Shown: positions 8,581 to 17,278 of the stretch, piece by piece
How positions within the stretch are numbered: position 1 is the stretch's first letter
Layout of the letters: each line of letters opens with the position of its first letter
Assembly: GCA_018656065.1 (NCBI GenBank)
Contig: JABHZY010000010.1
Span: 68,638-107,296 of the forward strand
Length of the DNA stretch: 38,659 nucleotides
Direction: 5' to 3'
From: Candidatus Komeilibacteria bacterium
GTDB lineage: Bacteria > Patescibacteriota > Patescibacteriia > UBA1558 > GWA2-36-10
The notes under the pieces: generated by a model
Seen by the model: the letters and a program-made list of their open reading frames with translations, nothing else
Database searches by the model: none
Told to the model about the DNA's origin: nothing
Translations under genes and position numbers: made by a program

Positions 8581-9687
8581 TTATAATTTACCTTTGGAAA
8601 TTGCTAATCTAATATTTTCCATTAAACTTATATAAAAATATAAATTATTCAAAGTAGCTAATCTAAAACCTAACGACTCTTGAGTTTTAAATAAATGATG
8701 CAAGTAAGCTCTAGAATAATTTTTTAAATTGGCATCATTAATTGATTTTATATCTTTGGCAAACTTAGCGTTAGTAATATTTATAGTAGTATAAAAATTT
8801 TTCTTAGTCACATCAGGCTTACCTTTCCATATATAAAGTTTACCATGTCTAGCTTCCCTAGTAGGGATGACACAATCAAACATATCAATACCACGCCTGA
8901 CCGCTTCTATAATATTTTCTGGATAACCAACTCCCATTAGATAACGAGCTTTGTCAGCCGGAAGCTCTGGCACTGTATAATCTAAAACTTTGTACATAAT
9001 CTTACTTGATTCTCCAACTGCCAAACCACCTACTGCGTAACCATCAAAATTCATAGCCACCAGTTCTTTAGCTGAACGAATGCGAAGATCTTTGTAATCA
9101 GCTCCTTGAACAATGCCAAATACTAATTGTTTTTTTATTTTGCTATTTTTTTTATTTAATTTGTTTTTATAATCAATGGCAAGTTTTGCCCACTGGCTAG
9201 TTCTCTCTAGAGCTTCTGTAGCTTTAGCTTTAGTAGTTGGCAAACCAACACACTCATCCAAAACCATCATAATGTCACTATTTAAAGCAACTTGAATATT
9301 AATAACTTTCTTGGGGTTCAAGACATGGCGGGAACCATCAATATGAGATTGAAATTCTATATTATTTCCTTTGATTTTTCTAAACTTAGCCAAGGAAAAA
9401 ACTTGATAGCCACCACTGTCTGTTAAAATTGGCAGATCATTATCCATAAATTTATGCAGACCACCAAACTTTTTTATTACTTCTGTACCAGGCTTTAATA
9501 AATTATGATAAGTATTAGATAATATAATCTCTGCTCCTAAATCTTTTACCTCTTTAGCTTCCAAAGATTTAATAGCTGCTTTGGTAGCAATCGGCATGAA
9601 AAAAGGAGTACGAACTTCTCCTTTAGCAGTTTTCAGTACTCCCAATCTAGCTTTTGATTTCTTTGATTGTTTTTTTAATTTAAACAT
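8581..9687 (-). CDS. tgt: tRNA-guanine(34) transglycosylase lacking the zinc site
   Basis: This 368-aa enzyme exchanges G34 of GUN-anticodon tRNAs for a queuosine precursor. The general acid/base Asp is in LTDSGGYQVFSL and the nucleophile is Asp271 (MFDCVIPTREARHG). The base pocket (VLDEC, GGLAVGE) has the Cys and Val that are characteristic of bacterial preQ1-type enzymes. The zinc site is gone. Where bacterial enzymes have CxCxxC just before KNYSRAYLHHL, this one has NDANLKNYSRAYLHHL (around residue 319), and the later His ligand is Asn347 (TLNNL). It starts 2 nt after the 618-aa protein gene and ends 4 nt before a pilin gene. A YhhQ-type precursor transporter gene is also in the window. 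Confidence 0.95.
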   Translation of the reverse strand: MFKLKKQSKKSKARLGVLKTAKGEVRTPFFMPIATKAAIKSLEAKEVKDLGAEIILSNTYHNLLKPGTEVIKKFGGLHKFMDNDLPILTDSGGYQVFSLAKFRKIKGNNIEFQSHIDGSRHVLNPKKVINIQVALNSDIMMVLDECVGLPTTKAKATEALERTSQWAKLAIDYKNKLNKKNSKIKKQLVFGIVQGADYKDLRIRSAKELVAMNFDGYAVGGLAVGESSKIMYKVLDYTVPELPADKARYLMGVGYPENIIEAVRRGIDMFDCVIPTREARHGKLYIWKGKPDVTKKNFYTTINITNAKFAKDIKSINDANLKNYSRAYLHHLFKTQESLGFRLATLNNLYFYISLMENIRLAISKGKL

Positions 9688-9689
9688 AA

Positions 9690-11546
9690 TTACTCTATAA
9701 TCCCGATAGGGTCACTACTGTCTGATATGACATCTGAAGTTTTAATAGCTTTTGATCTAACTGTTACCTCTTCTATACCGCTGGCATCAACCGTGGTGGC
9801 ATTTAATATTGTCATAGTCTGTCCTACATTTTCTTCTTCTGGAGTAAGCCTAACTATAAAAGAAGCTGTCAAAGGCAAAATCATATCTGAGAAATCTTCC
9901 ATAGTCCAAGTAAGGCTCCTGTCTTCTAAATCAAAATCTAAATACCCGCCTTGAATATCCATCGCAGAAATAAAATCAACTTGAGGTGGTAGATTAGAAC
10001 TAACATTTACATTATCAAATAAGCCTGTTGCTTCTGGCAAAGACCAAATAACCAAATACTCTGTTTCTTCATTTACTTGTGGTGGCAATAATCCTGAGCC
10101 TACTCTTCTACCTCCTAGATCCCAATATATTCCATTATTAAAACTAAGGCTTTCACCGATAGTTAACATCAAAGGTGAGCTTACTTGCTGCCAACCTTCT
10201 AAGCCTTCTATATTTATTTCTATAATATTTTCTACCATACGATCTGGCAGTGGATCATTTACTACATCTAACTGCCAAGTAAAAATACGAGATTCGCCGG
10301 CTGGCCAATTAACCAAAGACTCATCTTCATTTTTAGTCCAAGTAATTTTATTGTCACTATAATTAGCAATAGTATCTAGACTGTCCCAATCTAAAACTTG
10401 TCCATCTATCACTGCTGATATTATTACGTCTGCCACATCACCCTTACTATTATTAGTTATTTCTAATTGATACCTCAATTCATCTCCCCAGGTAAGCGCT
10501 TGTAAACTAGGCTCCCCATTTATTTGAAACTCCATATCAAATTTTGGATTGATAACTATAATATTTTTTTCTACTCTAGATAGCCTACGAAAATTATCAT
10601 CTACCATATTACCGACCTCAACTACTAACAGCTGATCCATTTTAGAATCCACGCCAAATACACCATTTATCAACATGGTCTTGGTTTCTTCTCCATCTAA
10701 AGTTAATTTGAAATAATTTCCGTCTGGTAAAAAGTCAGGCCCAGGGTTAATAATATCTTCATCCACTTCCACATCTAATAACCCAAGGGGTAAGTCATCC
10801 GTCCTTTGGACTATTGTAAAATCATCTGGATATAATATATCAATATATAGATCTTCTAAACTGTCATCTGTTAAATTTTTAAAATTAATCTTGATTTCTT
10901 GATCAGCTGCAACTAAAGTTTTTTCTATAGCCTCAACACTCATTTCAATCTTAGAATCTGAAATTTTAGTATCTATACTGTCTTTGACTTTAAAATCTGA
11001 ATGAAAATTCTCTGGTTGATATGACAAAGTAAAAGCAGAAGTTAAATCTTCATCTTTCTGACCAACTAATTGCCCTATAATTTCTAGCTCTACTTTCTTA
11101 CCAGGACTTAAATCATCTAATAACCACGTAGTAGCATTTTGATCTATTGGCTCAATACTAGCTTCATTAAAATAAAATCCATTTGGCCAACGAACTGATA
11201 ATTCAAGTTTTTGCATAGTGACAGTATCTATATTCTGATAAGTCACCTTATAAGTAGTCTGATCACCTGAAATTATTTTATTTGGCCCGTCTATGGCTAA
11301 CTTTATACTATTATCTATTTGTTCAGTGCTTTGTTTACTAAAATACCAAAATCCAGCAACTGTAGCTGCAAAAAGTAAAAACAAGAACCATAAACAAGAG
11401 CCCTTACCTTTTGGCGCTTTCTTAAAAGTTTGATATTCCTTAGGCACTTTCTTCTTTCTTCTGGTAATAGAAGGCGCTTCATATGATCGCTTTCTAACTG
11501 GAGCTCTTTTAACTGAGTCCATACTTCTTTTTTTTATTTTAGCCAT
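9690..11546 (-). CDS. single-TM surface protein with repeated beta-sandwich-like domains
   Basis: This 618-aa protein has a very basic N-terminal ~48 residues (cytoplasmic), one TM helix (~50-70, SCLWFLFLLFAATVAGFWYF) and a ~545-residue acidic exterior region. The exterior contains repeated units with YQNIDTVTMQKLELSVRWP, FKNLTDDSLEDLYIDILYPDDF and ITNNSKGDVADVIISAVID. These resemble CARDB/DUF11-like immunoglobulin-fold repeats (conserved-repeat surface proteins). No enzyme motif is seen. A structural or adhesive envelope role is inferred. It overlaps the end of recO by 8 nt and precedes tgt by 2 nt. Candidate Phyla Radiation genomes often carry such proteins, but I cannot name a family with certainty. 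Confidence 0.82.
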   Translation of the reverse strand: MAKIKKRSMDSVKRAPVRKRSYEAPSITRRKKKVPKEYQTFKKAPKGKGSCLWFLFLLFAATVAGFWYFSKQSTEQIDNSIKLAIDGPNKIISGDQTTYKVTYQNIDTVTMQKLELSVRWPNGFYFNEASIEPIDQNATTWLLDDLSPGKKVELEIIGQLVGQKDEDLTSAFTLSYQPENFHSDFKVKDSIDTKISDSKIEMSVEAIEKTLVAADQEIKINFKNLTDDSLEDLYIDILYPDDFTIVQRTDDLPLGLLDVEVDEDIINPGPDFLPDGNYFKLTLDGEETKTMLINGVFGVDSKMDQLLVVEVGNMVDDNFRRLSRVEKNIIVINPKFDMEFQINGEPSLQALTWGDELRYQLEITNNSKGDVADVIISAVIDGQVLDWDSLDTIANYSDNKITWTKNEDESLVNWPAGESRIFTWQLDVVNDPLPDRMVENIIEINIEGLEGWQQVSSPLMLTIGESLSFNNGIYWDLGGRRVGSGLLPPQVNEETEYLVIWSLPEATGLFDNVNVSSNLPPQVDFISAMDIQGGYLDFDLEDRSLTWTMEDFSDMILPLTASFIVRLTPEEENVGQTMTILNATTVDASGIEEVTVRSKAIKTSDVISDSSDPIGIIE

Positions 11547-12237
11547 AGATAAATAATTTTAGAGATTTAGAAGGTTGCTCAAATATTGATTGGTAATATA
11601 TTTTTGAAATTCTGAACCACTCTTTATTGAGTTTGCTATCAATAGATAGATTAATCAATTGTGGCCAATCAGATTTAATTATAAATTGTAAAAAATCGAA
11701 TAACTCTCCGCTAATAGGAACCGACTTACTATGATCATGCTCCATATACATCATACCTTCATTAGAGGCGTGCTTACCTAAACGGAAACGTGGCTCCCAA
11801 CCAGCTACAGACAAATATTTCCAGAGAAAAGCTCTCACTAATGTCATCTTTCTATTCATATTAATTCCTTCGTGATCTAAAATAGTAAAAATATGTTCCA
11901 TTAAAGAAAATTCTCTAAATTTCTGACCCATAGATCTATCACTTAGAAATAACTCTACTATTGAAGATGCTAATGACATACTCTTAAGATCTTTTCTAAG
12001 ATTACTGTAGTTTTCTAATACTACTACACCAGCCATGTGGTCCATCTTACCACGACCGATCATTACTTTTACTTTATTAAAGGGCATTAGGTGTCCAGCT
12101 AATTTACTTCTAGATCGAGCGGCTGAGCGTAGGACTACAGAGATCACACCTTCCTGAGGAGTAAAAATATCATAGATCCTATCAGCTTCTCTGAAAGGCC
12201 TGCTTCTCAGTACAAATGCTTCGGTCTTAAAAGCCAT
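11539..12237 (-). CDS. recO: DNA repair protein RecO
   Basis: This 232-aa protein begins with the RecO OB-fold: FKTEAFVLRSRPFREADRIYDIFTPQEGVISVVLRSAARSRSKLAGHLMPFNKVKVMIGRG. The helical domain continues to the C-terminus. RecO loads RecA onto SSB-coated single strands in the RecFOR pathway and anneals DNA. The CxxC...CxxC zinc finger found in many Gram-positive RecO proteins is absent: that region reads PRFRLGKHASNEGMMYME. E. coli RecO also lacks the finger. It lies 4 nt after ileS stops and overlaps the 618-aa surface protein gene by 8 nt, so expression is coupled. Confidence 0.93.
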   Translation of the reverse strand: MAFKTEAFVLRSRPFREADRIYDIFTPQEGVISVVLRSAARSRSKLAGHLMPFNKVKVMIGRGKMDHMAGVVVLENYSNLRKDLKSMSLASSIVELFLSDRSMGQKFREFSLMEHIFTILDHEGINMNRKMTLVRAFLWKYLSVAGWEPRFRLGKHASNEGMMYMEHDHSKSVPISGELFDFLQFIIKSDWPQLINLSIDSKLNKEWFRISKIYYQSIFEQPSKSLKLFIYG

Positions 12238-12241
12238 GTGC

Positions 12242-15127
12242 TTATAACTTTAATCCTAAAGTAATTTCTTCTTTGTTTATTTTTACTTCTTTGATAACTT
12301 TTGAATCCTTGTCTGTCTCTATCAAATCTCCAGCTGAAGTCCCAGCTACTAATTCATCTTTATATTTCTCAATTACTGACTTTAGATAATCTGATTTGGT
12401 ATTATATGTCTCAACTGGATTGTCACTAGGTTTTAATCCTGCATCTTTACGCATAGCATTAATAAATCTAACAAGTTCTCTGACTACGCCTTTTTCTTTA
12501 AGCTCATCTGTAAGATTAGTATCTAATGACATTGTTTCTTCTTCATCTACAATCCAACCGCTAGGAGTATGTAACTTTTTATCTACTTTAATATTTTCAA
12601 CATTAAGTTCGTTTTTTAAAATCTCTATACCCCAACCAACAACAGGAGTAGTGAGTTGAATAACATTTAAAGGCTGCCTGACTTTCATGCCAGACTTAGC
12701 TCTTAAAGCATGAGCTTTCTCTGCAATAGCTTTTATAACATCCATATTAATTAAAACTTTGGCATCAACTAATTCTTTATTTAATTCTTTCCATTCTTCA
12801 AGATGAACAGACTCTTGCTGGTTATCAAATTCAGAATAAATTGTCTCAGCACTCATTGGTACAAAAGGAGCAATGATCTTTGATAATTCTTTGAGCACAA
12901 AGGCTAGTGTATTAATTGCTTGATTGTCTCCATCTTTGAATCTATCTCTAGATCTTCTGATATACCAAGTAGATAAACCATCGATAAAATCAATTATGGC
13001 TCTAGTTGGTTTAACTAGATTATAGGCGTCCATTTCACTAGCTACCTCATGCTGCAGAGTAGCTAATTTACTGACAATCCATTTATCTAAAACATTATCT
13101 AATTTTTTGGGCTCATCACCTGCTACTTTCTTATCGCCAGAAAACATTAAATAAAAATTCAAAACATTTTGTAGTATGCCAGTGAAACGACGATACATAG
13201 TATTTAAATCTTTTTCTACAAAAGAAAGATTTTCCGCAGCCATAACCGGCGAAGATAATAAATACATACGCAAAGCATCAGCTCCATATTTTTCCATGAC
13301 TAAATCTGGCTCTGGATAATTTTGTAACCGCTTAGACATTTTCTTACCATCCTCGGCTAAGACAATACCATTGACTATACAATTATCAAAAGCACAACTT
13401 CCCTTAACACCGCCAGCTATTACATGAAGATAATAAAACCAAGCTCTAGTTTGATCAGCGCCTTCGGCAATAAATTTAGCTGGAAATTTTTGATTAAACT
13501 CCCGCTCATTTTCAAATGGATAATGAGATTGAGCATAGGGCATTGAACCTGATTCAAACCAACAATCAAGTACATCTGGAATACGAGTCATTGTACCTCC
13601 ACATTTACAATCAAATGTAACTTCATCAACTACATGCTTATGAAGATCCTCTACTTCTACACCTGACAATTCTTTAAGTTCCGCCACAGAGCCTACTACT
13701 ATTCGCTCTTCACACTTGTCACAATGCCATAATGGAATAACAGATCCCCAAAATCTTTGACGAGAAATTGACCAATCACGAGCACCTTCTAGCCATTTAC
13801 CAAAACGACCTGCTTTGATGTGTTCAGGAACCCAATTAATATCTTTGGCGTTTTTAAGTAGACTGTCTTTGATTTTCAAAACATTCACAAACCAAGATGA
13901 AGTTGCGTAATTCAGCAACGGAGTATCACAACGCCAACAATGTGGATAAGAATGTTCGTATTTTTCTTTAGCAAATAATAATCCTTTAGCAGCCAAATAT
14001 TTGATAATAGCAATATCAGTAGTTGTATGATCGTCTTTTGGTTTTACATTTAACCCTGCAAAATCTGTAGCTTCTTTATTAATAAAACCATCCATAGCTA
14101 CGTGCTGGATAAAAGGCAAATTCTTTTCCTTGCCTAATTTCATATCATCTTCACCAAAAGCTGGTGCCATATGAACAATGCCAGTTCCTTCTTCAGTAGT
14201 TACAAAGTCAGCTGATAGAATTTGCCAGCCATTGTCTCTATTCTCTAAATCTTTATCATTATAGTAATAATCAAAAAGCGGCTTTACTTTTTTGCTTATC
14301 AGATCTTTACCTTTAAATTCTTCTAATATTTTTGGATTTTCTCCTAAATCTTTTTGATAACTTTCTATTAATTCTTTAGCTATAATATATTTAGAATCTT
14401 CCACTTCTATTTTTACATAATCAATATCTTCTCCTACTGCCAAAGCCACATTACCAATCAAGGTCCAAGGAGTAGTTGTCCAAGCCAAGACGTAAGTTCC
14501 AGGTTCATCAACTAATTCAAACTTAGCAGTAACCGATAAATCTTTAATATCTTTGTAGCCTTCAGTTACTTCAGATTGAGAAAGAGTAGTTTCACAACGC
14601 GGACAGATATGCATTGAACGGTAGTCCTCATATATAAGCTCCTTATCCCAAAGTTCTTTAAAGACCCACCAGACAGATTCCATGTAATTCAAATCCATGG
14701 TCTTATAGTCGTTTTCCATATCTACCCAACGACCCATACGACGAATGGTGCCTTTCCAAGCATCAGCGTATTCCATTACTCGAGAACGGCAATTTTCATT
14801 AAACTTGCTAATGCCATATTTTTCTATATCTTTTTTGGTTTCAAAGCCAAGATCTTTTTCTACAATATTTTCAATTGGTAAGCCATGGACATCCCAGCCC
14901 CATTTACGTTCTACCTTATATCCTTTCATGGTCCAATATCTAGGTACCACGTCCTTCATTATAGAGGCCACTAAATGACCGTAATGAGGAGTACCTGTGG
15001 CAAAAGGAGGGCCATCATAAAAAAGATAGTCACCTTGCGGAGCATCCTGATCAACTGACTTTTGGAAAATCTCATTTTTATCCCAAAAATCCAATATTTT
15101 CTTTTCTTTTTCCTTAAAATCTACCAT
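12242..15127 (-). CDS. ileS: isoleucine--tRNA ligase
   Basis: This 961-aa class I synthetase has its HIGH signature as HYGH (residues 48-51, in PFATGTPHYGHL) and its KMSKS signature as KMSKR (596-600). The spacing and the GTPHYGH form resemble the eukaryote-like IleS2 type, which in other bacteria is linked to mupirocin tolerance. The editing domain (TTPWTL, near residue 220) is present. CPRCETTLS (~180) and CDKCEE/CKCGG (~465-505) are potential zinc sites. The C-terminal anticodon-binding domain is complete. It heads a run with recO, a surface protein, tgt and two pilin genes, driven by a promoter at 15153-15181. Confidence 0.96.
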   Translation of the reverse strand: MVDFKEKEKKILDFWDKNEIFQKSVDQDAPQGDYLFYDGPPFATGTPHYGHLVASIMKDVVPRYWTMKGYKVERKWGWDVHGLPIENIVEKDLGFETKKDIEKYGISKFNENCRSRVMEYADAWKGTIRRMGRWVDMENDYKTMDLNYMESVWWVFKELWDKELIYEDYRSMHICPRCETTLSQSEVTEGYKDIKDLSVTAKFELVDEPGTYVLAWTTTPWTLIGNVALAVGEDIDYVKIEVEDSKYIIAKELIESYQKDLGENPKILEEFKGKDLISKKVKPLFDYYYNDKDLENRDNGWQILSADFVTTEEGTGIVHMAPAFGEDDMKLGKEKNLPFIQHVAMDGFINKEATDFAGLNVKPKDDHTTTDIAIIKYLAAKGLLFAKEKYEHSYPHCWRCDTPLLNYATSSWFVNVLKIKDSLLKNAKDINWVPEHIKAGRFGKWLEGARDWSISRQRFWGSVIPLWHCDKCEERIVVGSVAELKELSGVEVEDLHKHVVDEVTFDCKCGGTMTRIPDVLDCWFESGSMPYAQSHYPFENEREFNQKFPAKFIAEGADQTRAWFYYLHVIAGGVKGSCAFDNCIVNGIVLAEDGKKMSKRLQNYPEPDLVMEKYGADALRMYLLSSPVMAAENLSFVEKDLNTMYRRFTGILQNVLNFYLMFSGDKKVAGDEPKKLDNVLDKWIVSKLATLQHEVASEMDAYNLVKPTRAIIDFIDGLSTWYIRRSRDRFKDGDNQAINTLAFVLKELSKIIAPFVPMSAETIYSEFDNQQESVHLEEWKELNKELVDAKVLINMDVIKAIAEKAHALRAKSGMKVRQPLNVIQLTTPVVGWGIEILKNELNVENIKVDKKLHTPSGWIVDEEETMSLDTNLTDELKEKGVVRELVRFINAMRKDAGLKPSDNPVETYNTKSDYLKSVIEKYKDELVAGTSAGDLIETDKDSKVIKEVKINKEEITLGLKL

Positions 15128-15152
15128 ATAACATTTTTAAACTAGTTTGCTT

Positions 15153-15181
15153 ATTCTAACCGAAAAAGCCTATTTTGACAA
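15153..15181 (-). promoter_or_regulatory. sigma70-type promoter of ileS operon
   Basis: On the minus strand TTGTCA (15176-15181) and TAGAAT (15153-15158) are 17 nt apart. The ileS ATG at 15127 is about 25 nt beyond the -10 box. The promoter sits just past the stop codon of the 41-aa reading frame. Confidence 0.55.
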
Positions 15182-15186
15182 TATTC

Positions 15187-15312
15187 TTAGAAAAACAAAG
15201 AATAAAGGGTTTGCCATAAACTTTTCTTAGATTTTTTAGCACATTTAGCCCGATATACCTTGGCTTGTTTACGAGTAGGGATGCTAAAAATTTTGTCTAA
15301 TCTCTTTTTCAT
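15187..15312 (-). CDS. 41-aa highly basic small protein
   Basis: A complete reading frame from the ATG with complement at 15310-15312 to TAA encodes 41 residues starting MKKRLDKIFSIPTRKQAKVY. About one third are Lys/Arg, and the C-terminus is hydrophobic and aromatic (LWQTLYSLFF). I do not recognise the family. It fills most of the 249-nt gap between ileS and the MerR gene on the same strand. Composition and position suggest a real small nucleic-acid- or membrane-binding protein, but a chance frame is possible. A hairpin lies between it and the MerR gene. Confidence 0.45.
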   Translation of the reverse strand: MKKRLDKIFSIPTRKQAKVYRAKCAKKSKKSLWQTLYSLFF

Positions 15313-15345
15313 TTTTTGTTTTATTAATTATATATAAACTCTTAG

Positions 15346-15379
15346 GCCTTTAAGCATGAAAAAAGGCCCAAGAGGTTTA
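15346..15379 (-). terminator. imperfect hairpin at the 3' end of the MerR gene
   Basis: AAACTCTTAGGCCTTT on one side pairs with AAAGGCCCAAGAGGTTT on the other, with one bulge and one mismatch. The element overlaps the stop codon of the MerR-type gene and is followed in the minus sense by an AT-rich stretch without a long T-run. It is a probable weak terminator or attenuator ahead of the 41-aa gene. Confidence 0.5.
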
Positions 15380-15616
15380 TAACCGGCTTTTGATTTCCTC
15401 TATGGTGTATCTTTTCTTGATTTGTAGATCAGCTATCTTTTTTAATACTTTCATCGCTTTGACTGGATCATAAAGACGATAACCGCCCTGTGAACGCCCA
15501 GCCTCTTTAATTAACCCTTCGCGAGTATAAAAATTGATAGTGGAAGGTAAAACAGAGAACATTTTAGCTAGTTCTCCGATTTTTACTAATCCTGTGTCTT
15601 TAATCCTCTTTTTCAT
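15377..15616 (-). CDS. minimal MerR-family HTH transcription regulator
   Basis: The 79-aa protein is almost only a winged-helix MerR domain: VKIGELAKMFSVLPSTINFYTREGLI (helix-turn-helix), GGYRLYD (wing), then a short helix IKKRYTIEEIKSRL. There is no effector-binding C-terminal domain, unlike typical MerR activators of 120-270 aa. A further upstream ATG (15640) is in frame, but a TTTACA-17-TATAAT promoter overlaps those codons, so the start at 15616 (MKKRIKDTG) is chosen. Transcription would begin about 6 nt before it. An inverted repeat around the -35 box suggests autoregulation. The target genes are unknown; neighbours are the 41-aa and 171-aa protein genes. Confidence 0.85.
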   Translation of the reverse strand: MKKRIKDTGLVKIGELAKMFSVLPSTINFYTREGLIKEAGRSQGGYRLYDPVKAMKVLKKIADLQIKKRYTIEEIKSRL

Positions 15617-15628
15617 AAAGGTATATAT

Positions 15629-15657
15629 ATTATAAACCATAAAGTAAGAAGTGTAAA
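15629..15657 (-). promoter_or_regulatory. sigma70-type promoter of the MerR-type gene
   Basis: On the minus strand TTTACA (15652-15657) and a perfect TATAAT (15629-15634) are 17 nt apart. The predicted transcription start near 15622 gives a leader of about 6 nt and excludes the in-frame ATG at 15640. Confidence 0.65.
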
Positions 15658-15691
15658 GTAACTCTAAACACTTTATAGTTAGCTTAAATAA

Positions 15692-15715
15692 AAAACCGCC
15701 CTAACGGGCGGTTTT
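15692..15715 (-). terminator. intrinsic terminator of the 171-aa protein gene
   Basis: A perfect 10-bp stem (AAAACCGCCC at 15692-15701 with 15706-15715) has a TAAC loop. In the minus sense a run of T follows. It lies 16 nt past the stop codon at 15732. Confidence 0.85.
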
Positions 15716-15731
15716 GACTTACGCTTATAAA

Positions 15732-16247
15732 TTATTGGCTAATTCGGTTTATCTCGACTAATATCTGTGATTCTGCGCCAATTTCTTCTATAGCTACCAA
15801 TTTAGATCTATTAACTTGCATCAAACCTTCTGGACGATGGAGTTCTTGACCTCTTTGGATAAGTACTGGAACTTCTACTGCTTGAGGCTCAGCCCCCTCT
15901 TCTTCAGCAGCTACCAGCTGTTGTTCAATTTGAATATAATATACTTCATCTAAATAAACATTTAGGGCGTCCTCTTTAACTACCTTGGCATAGTAAGCTT
16001 GACCATTATCTAAATAGATAGCTTTAAACTTATAATCTTTCTCCATAGTTTCCACTTTAGACATAAACATCCAAGCAGCTCCTAATAAAATTATAATGAC
16101 AATAAAAGTTAAAGCTAACCAAGATTTACCTCTATTACTCTGTGGCTTTTGAGATACAAAATTCTCAAATTCCATCAAAGCCTCCTCATCTTTTTTGGCT
16201 GCAGCCCTTCTAGGCCTTGCTGTAGTGCTTGTTTTTCTTGTAGGCAT
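15732..16247 (-). CDS. single-TM protein of unknown function
   Basis: The 171-aa protein has a basic, Ala/Thr/Arg-rich N-terminus (~1-20), a linker, one TM helix (~43-62, LALTFIVIIILLGAAWMFM) and an outside region. The segment FKAIYLDNGQAYYAKVV and later KLVAIEEIG suggest a small beta domain. I do not recognise a named family. The same architecture (basic tail, one TM, FxAVYLxNGQxYFGKL-like motif) is common in Candidate Phyla Radiation genomes, by recollection. It is monocistronic, with its own terminator, and diverges from dprA across a 128-nt gap. Confidence 0.75.
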   Translation of the reverse strand: MPTRKTSTTARPRRAAAKKDEEALMEFENFVSQKPQSNRGKSWLALTFIVIIILLGAAWMFMSKVETMEKDYKFKAIYLDNGQAYYAKVVKEDALNVYLDEVYYIQIEQQLVAAEEEGAEPQAVEVPVLIQRGQELHRPEGLMQVNRSKLVAIEEIGAESQILVEINRISQ

Positions 16248-16317
16248 AATAAAAATTATTACTGATTTTAATATATAAATAATAACAATTAATTTTTATA
16301 AAGTAAAGTGTCTCAAT

Positions 16318-16346
16318 TTTACAAAATCAAAAACATATACTATGAT
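16318..16346 (+). promoter_or_regulatory. sigma70-type promoter of dprA operon
   Basis: TTTACA (16318-16323) and TATGAT (16341-16346) have a 17-nt spacer. Transcription would start near 16353, about 23 nt before the dprA ATG at 16376. Confidence 0.6.
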
Positions 16347-16375
16347 AATGAACAGTTAAACATAAAGAAAAGCGT

Positions 16376-17278
16376 ATGAAAAGCGATTTACCTATCCGTC
16401 CTGAAGAAACGGATAAAAACAATGCTTGTATTAGTATTTCAGATTGTGATTATCCTGAGTTACTAAAAAATATTTACGATCCACCAAAGTTATTATTTTT
16501 TAAAGGCAATAAAAAACTTTTGCATTATAAAAATTTATTAACTGTGGTCGGCTCTAGACAAACAACCGATTATCACCGCAATACTTTAGAAAAAATAATT
16601 ACTGATTTAAAAGACACATCTATAGTAATCGTTAGTGGCCTAGCTGTCGGCATAGATCGTATGGCCCATAGATATGCTCTAGATAATGATCTACCTACAA
16701 TTGCAGTTTTGGGATCTAGCCTTGACGAAAGAAAGCTCTATCCTCAAGAAAATTTATCTCTAGCCAGAGAAATAATAAATAAAGGCGGTCTACTACTTTC
16801 TGAACAAAGTCCTCAAACTAAAACACAGCTCTGGCATTTTCCTAAAAGAAATAGAATATTAGCCGGTCTATCAAAAACAACTGTAGTAATATCTGGCGCC
16901 AAAAAATCTGGTACACTAATAACAGCTCAGGTAGCTATAGATGAGGGGCGTGAAGTACTAGCCCTGCCTGGTAATATCAATCTCCGACTAAACCAAGGAC
17001 CAAACAAACTAATCAAAGCCGGAGCTGGCTTGCTCAACTGCAGTAAAGATATTTTGAGAATCTATAACATAGATAAACAAATAATCAAACGAAAAATAAC
17101 ATTTAAAAATAAAGCTCATGCTAAAATTTACTCTTTATTACAAACAGAATCTATAAAACTAGTTGACTTAGCTGCAAGGCTAAATATGCCTTTGGCTAAA
17201 ATAAATCCTCTTATCTCTGAAATGGAGATTCGTGGAATAATTAAACTTAATAATTTAAATCAACTAGAAATAATATGA
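16376..17278 (+). CDS. dprA: DNA-processing protein DprA
   Basis: This 300-aa protein has the Rossmann-like DprA core: LLTVVGSRQTTDY (~61-73), VSGLAVGIDRMAHRYAL, TIAVLGSSLD, LYPQEN, SEQSP, WHFPKRNRILAGLS and ALPGNINLRLNQGPNKLI. It binds single-stranded DNA entering the cell and loads RecA during natural transformation. The N-terminal SAM-like domain is reduced to ~40 residues. A C-terminal winged-helix domain (~235-300, IYSLLQTESIKLVDLAARLNMPL) is present. It leads an operon with the YhhQ-type transporter (4-nt ATGA overlap) and folC. Confidence 0.95.
   Translation: MKSDLPIRPEETDKNNACISISDCDYPELLKNIYDPPKLLFFKGNKKLLHYKNLLTVVGSRQTTDYHRNTLEKIITDLKDTSIVIVSGLAVGIDRMAHRYALDNDLPTIAVLGSSLDERKLYPQENLSLAREIINKGGLLLSEQSPQTKTQLWHFPKRNRILAGLSKTTVVISGAKKSGTLITAQVAIDEGREVLALPGNINLRLNQGPNKLIKAGAGLLNCSKDILRIYNIDKQIIKRKITFKNKAHAKIYSLLQTESIKLVDLAARLNMPLAKINPLISEMEIRGIIKLNNLNQLEII

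Noticed and set aside
11539-12237. Loss of zinc finger in RecO as a novelty
   Set aside because: E. coli RecO also lacks the finger, so this is within normal variation.
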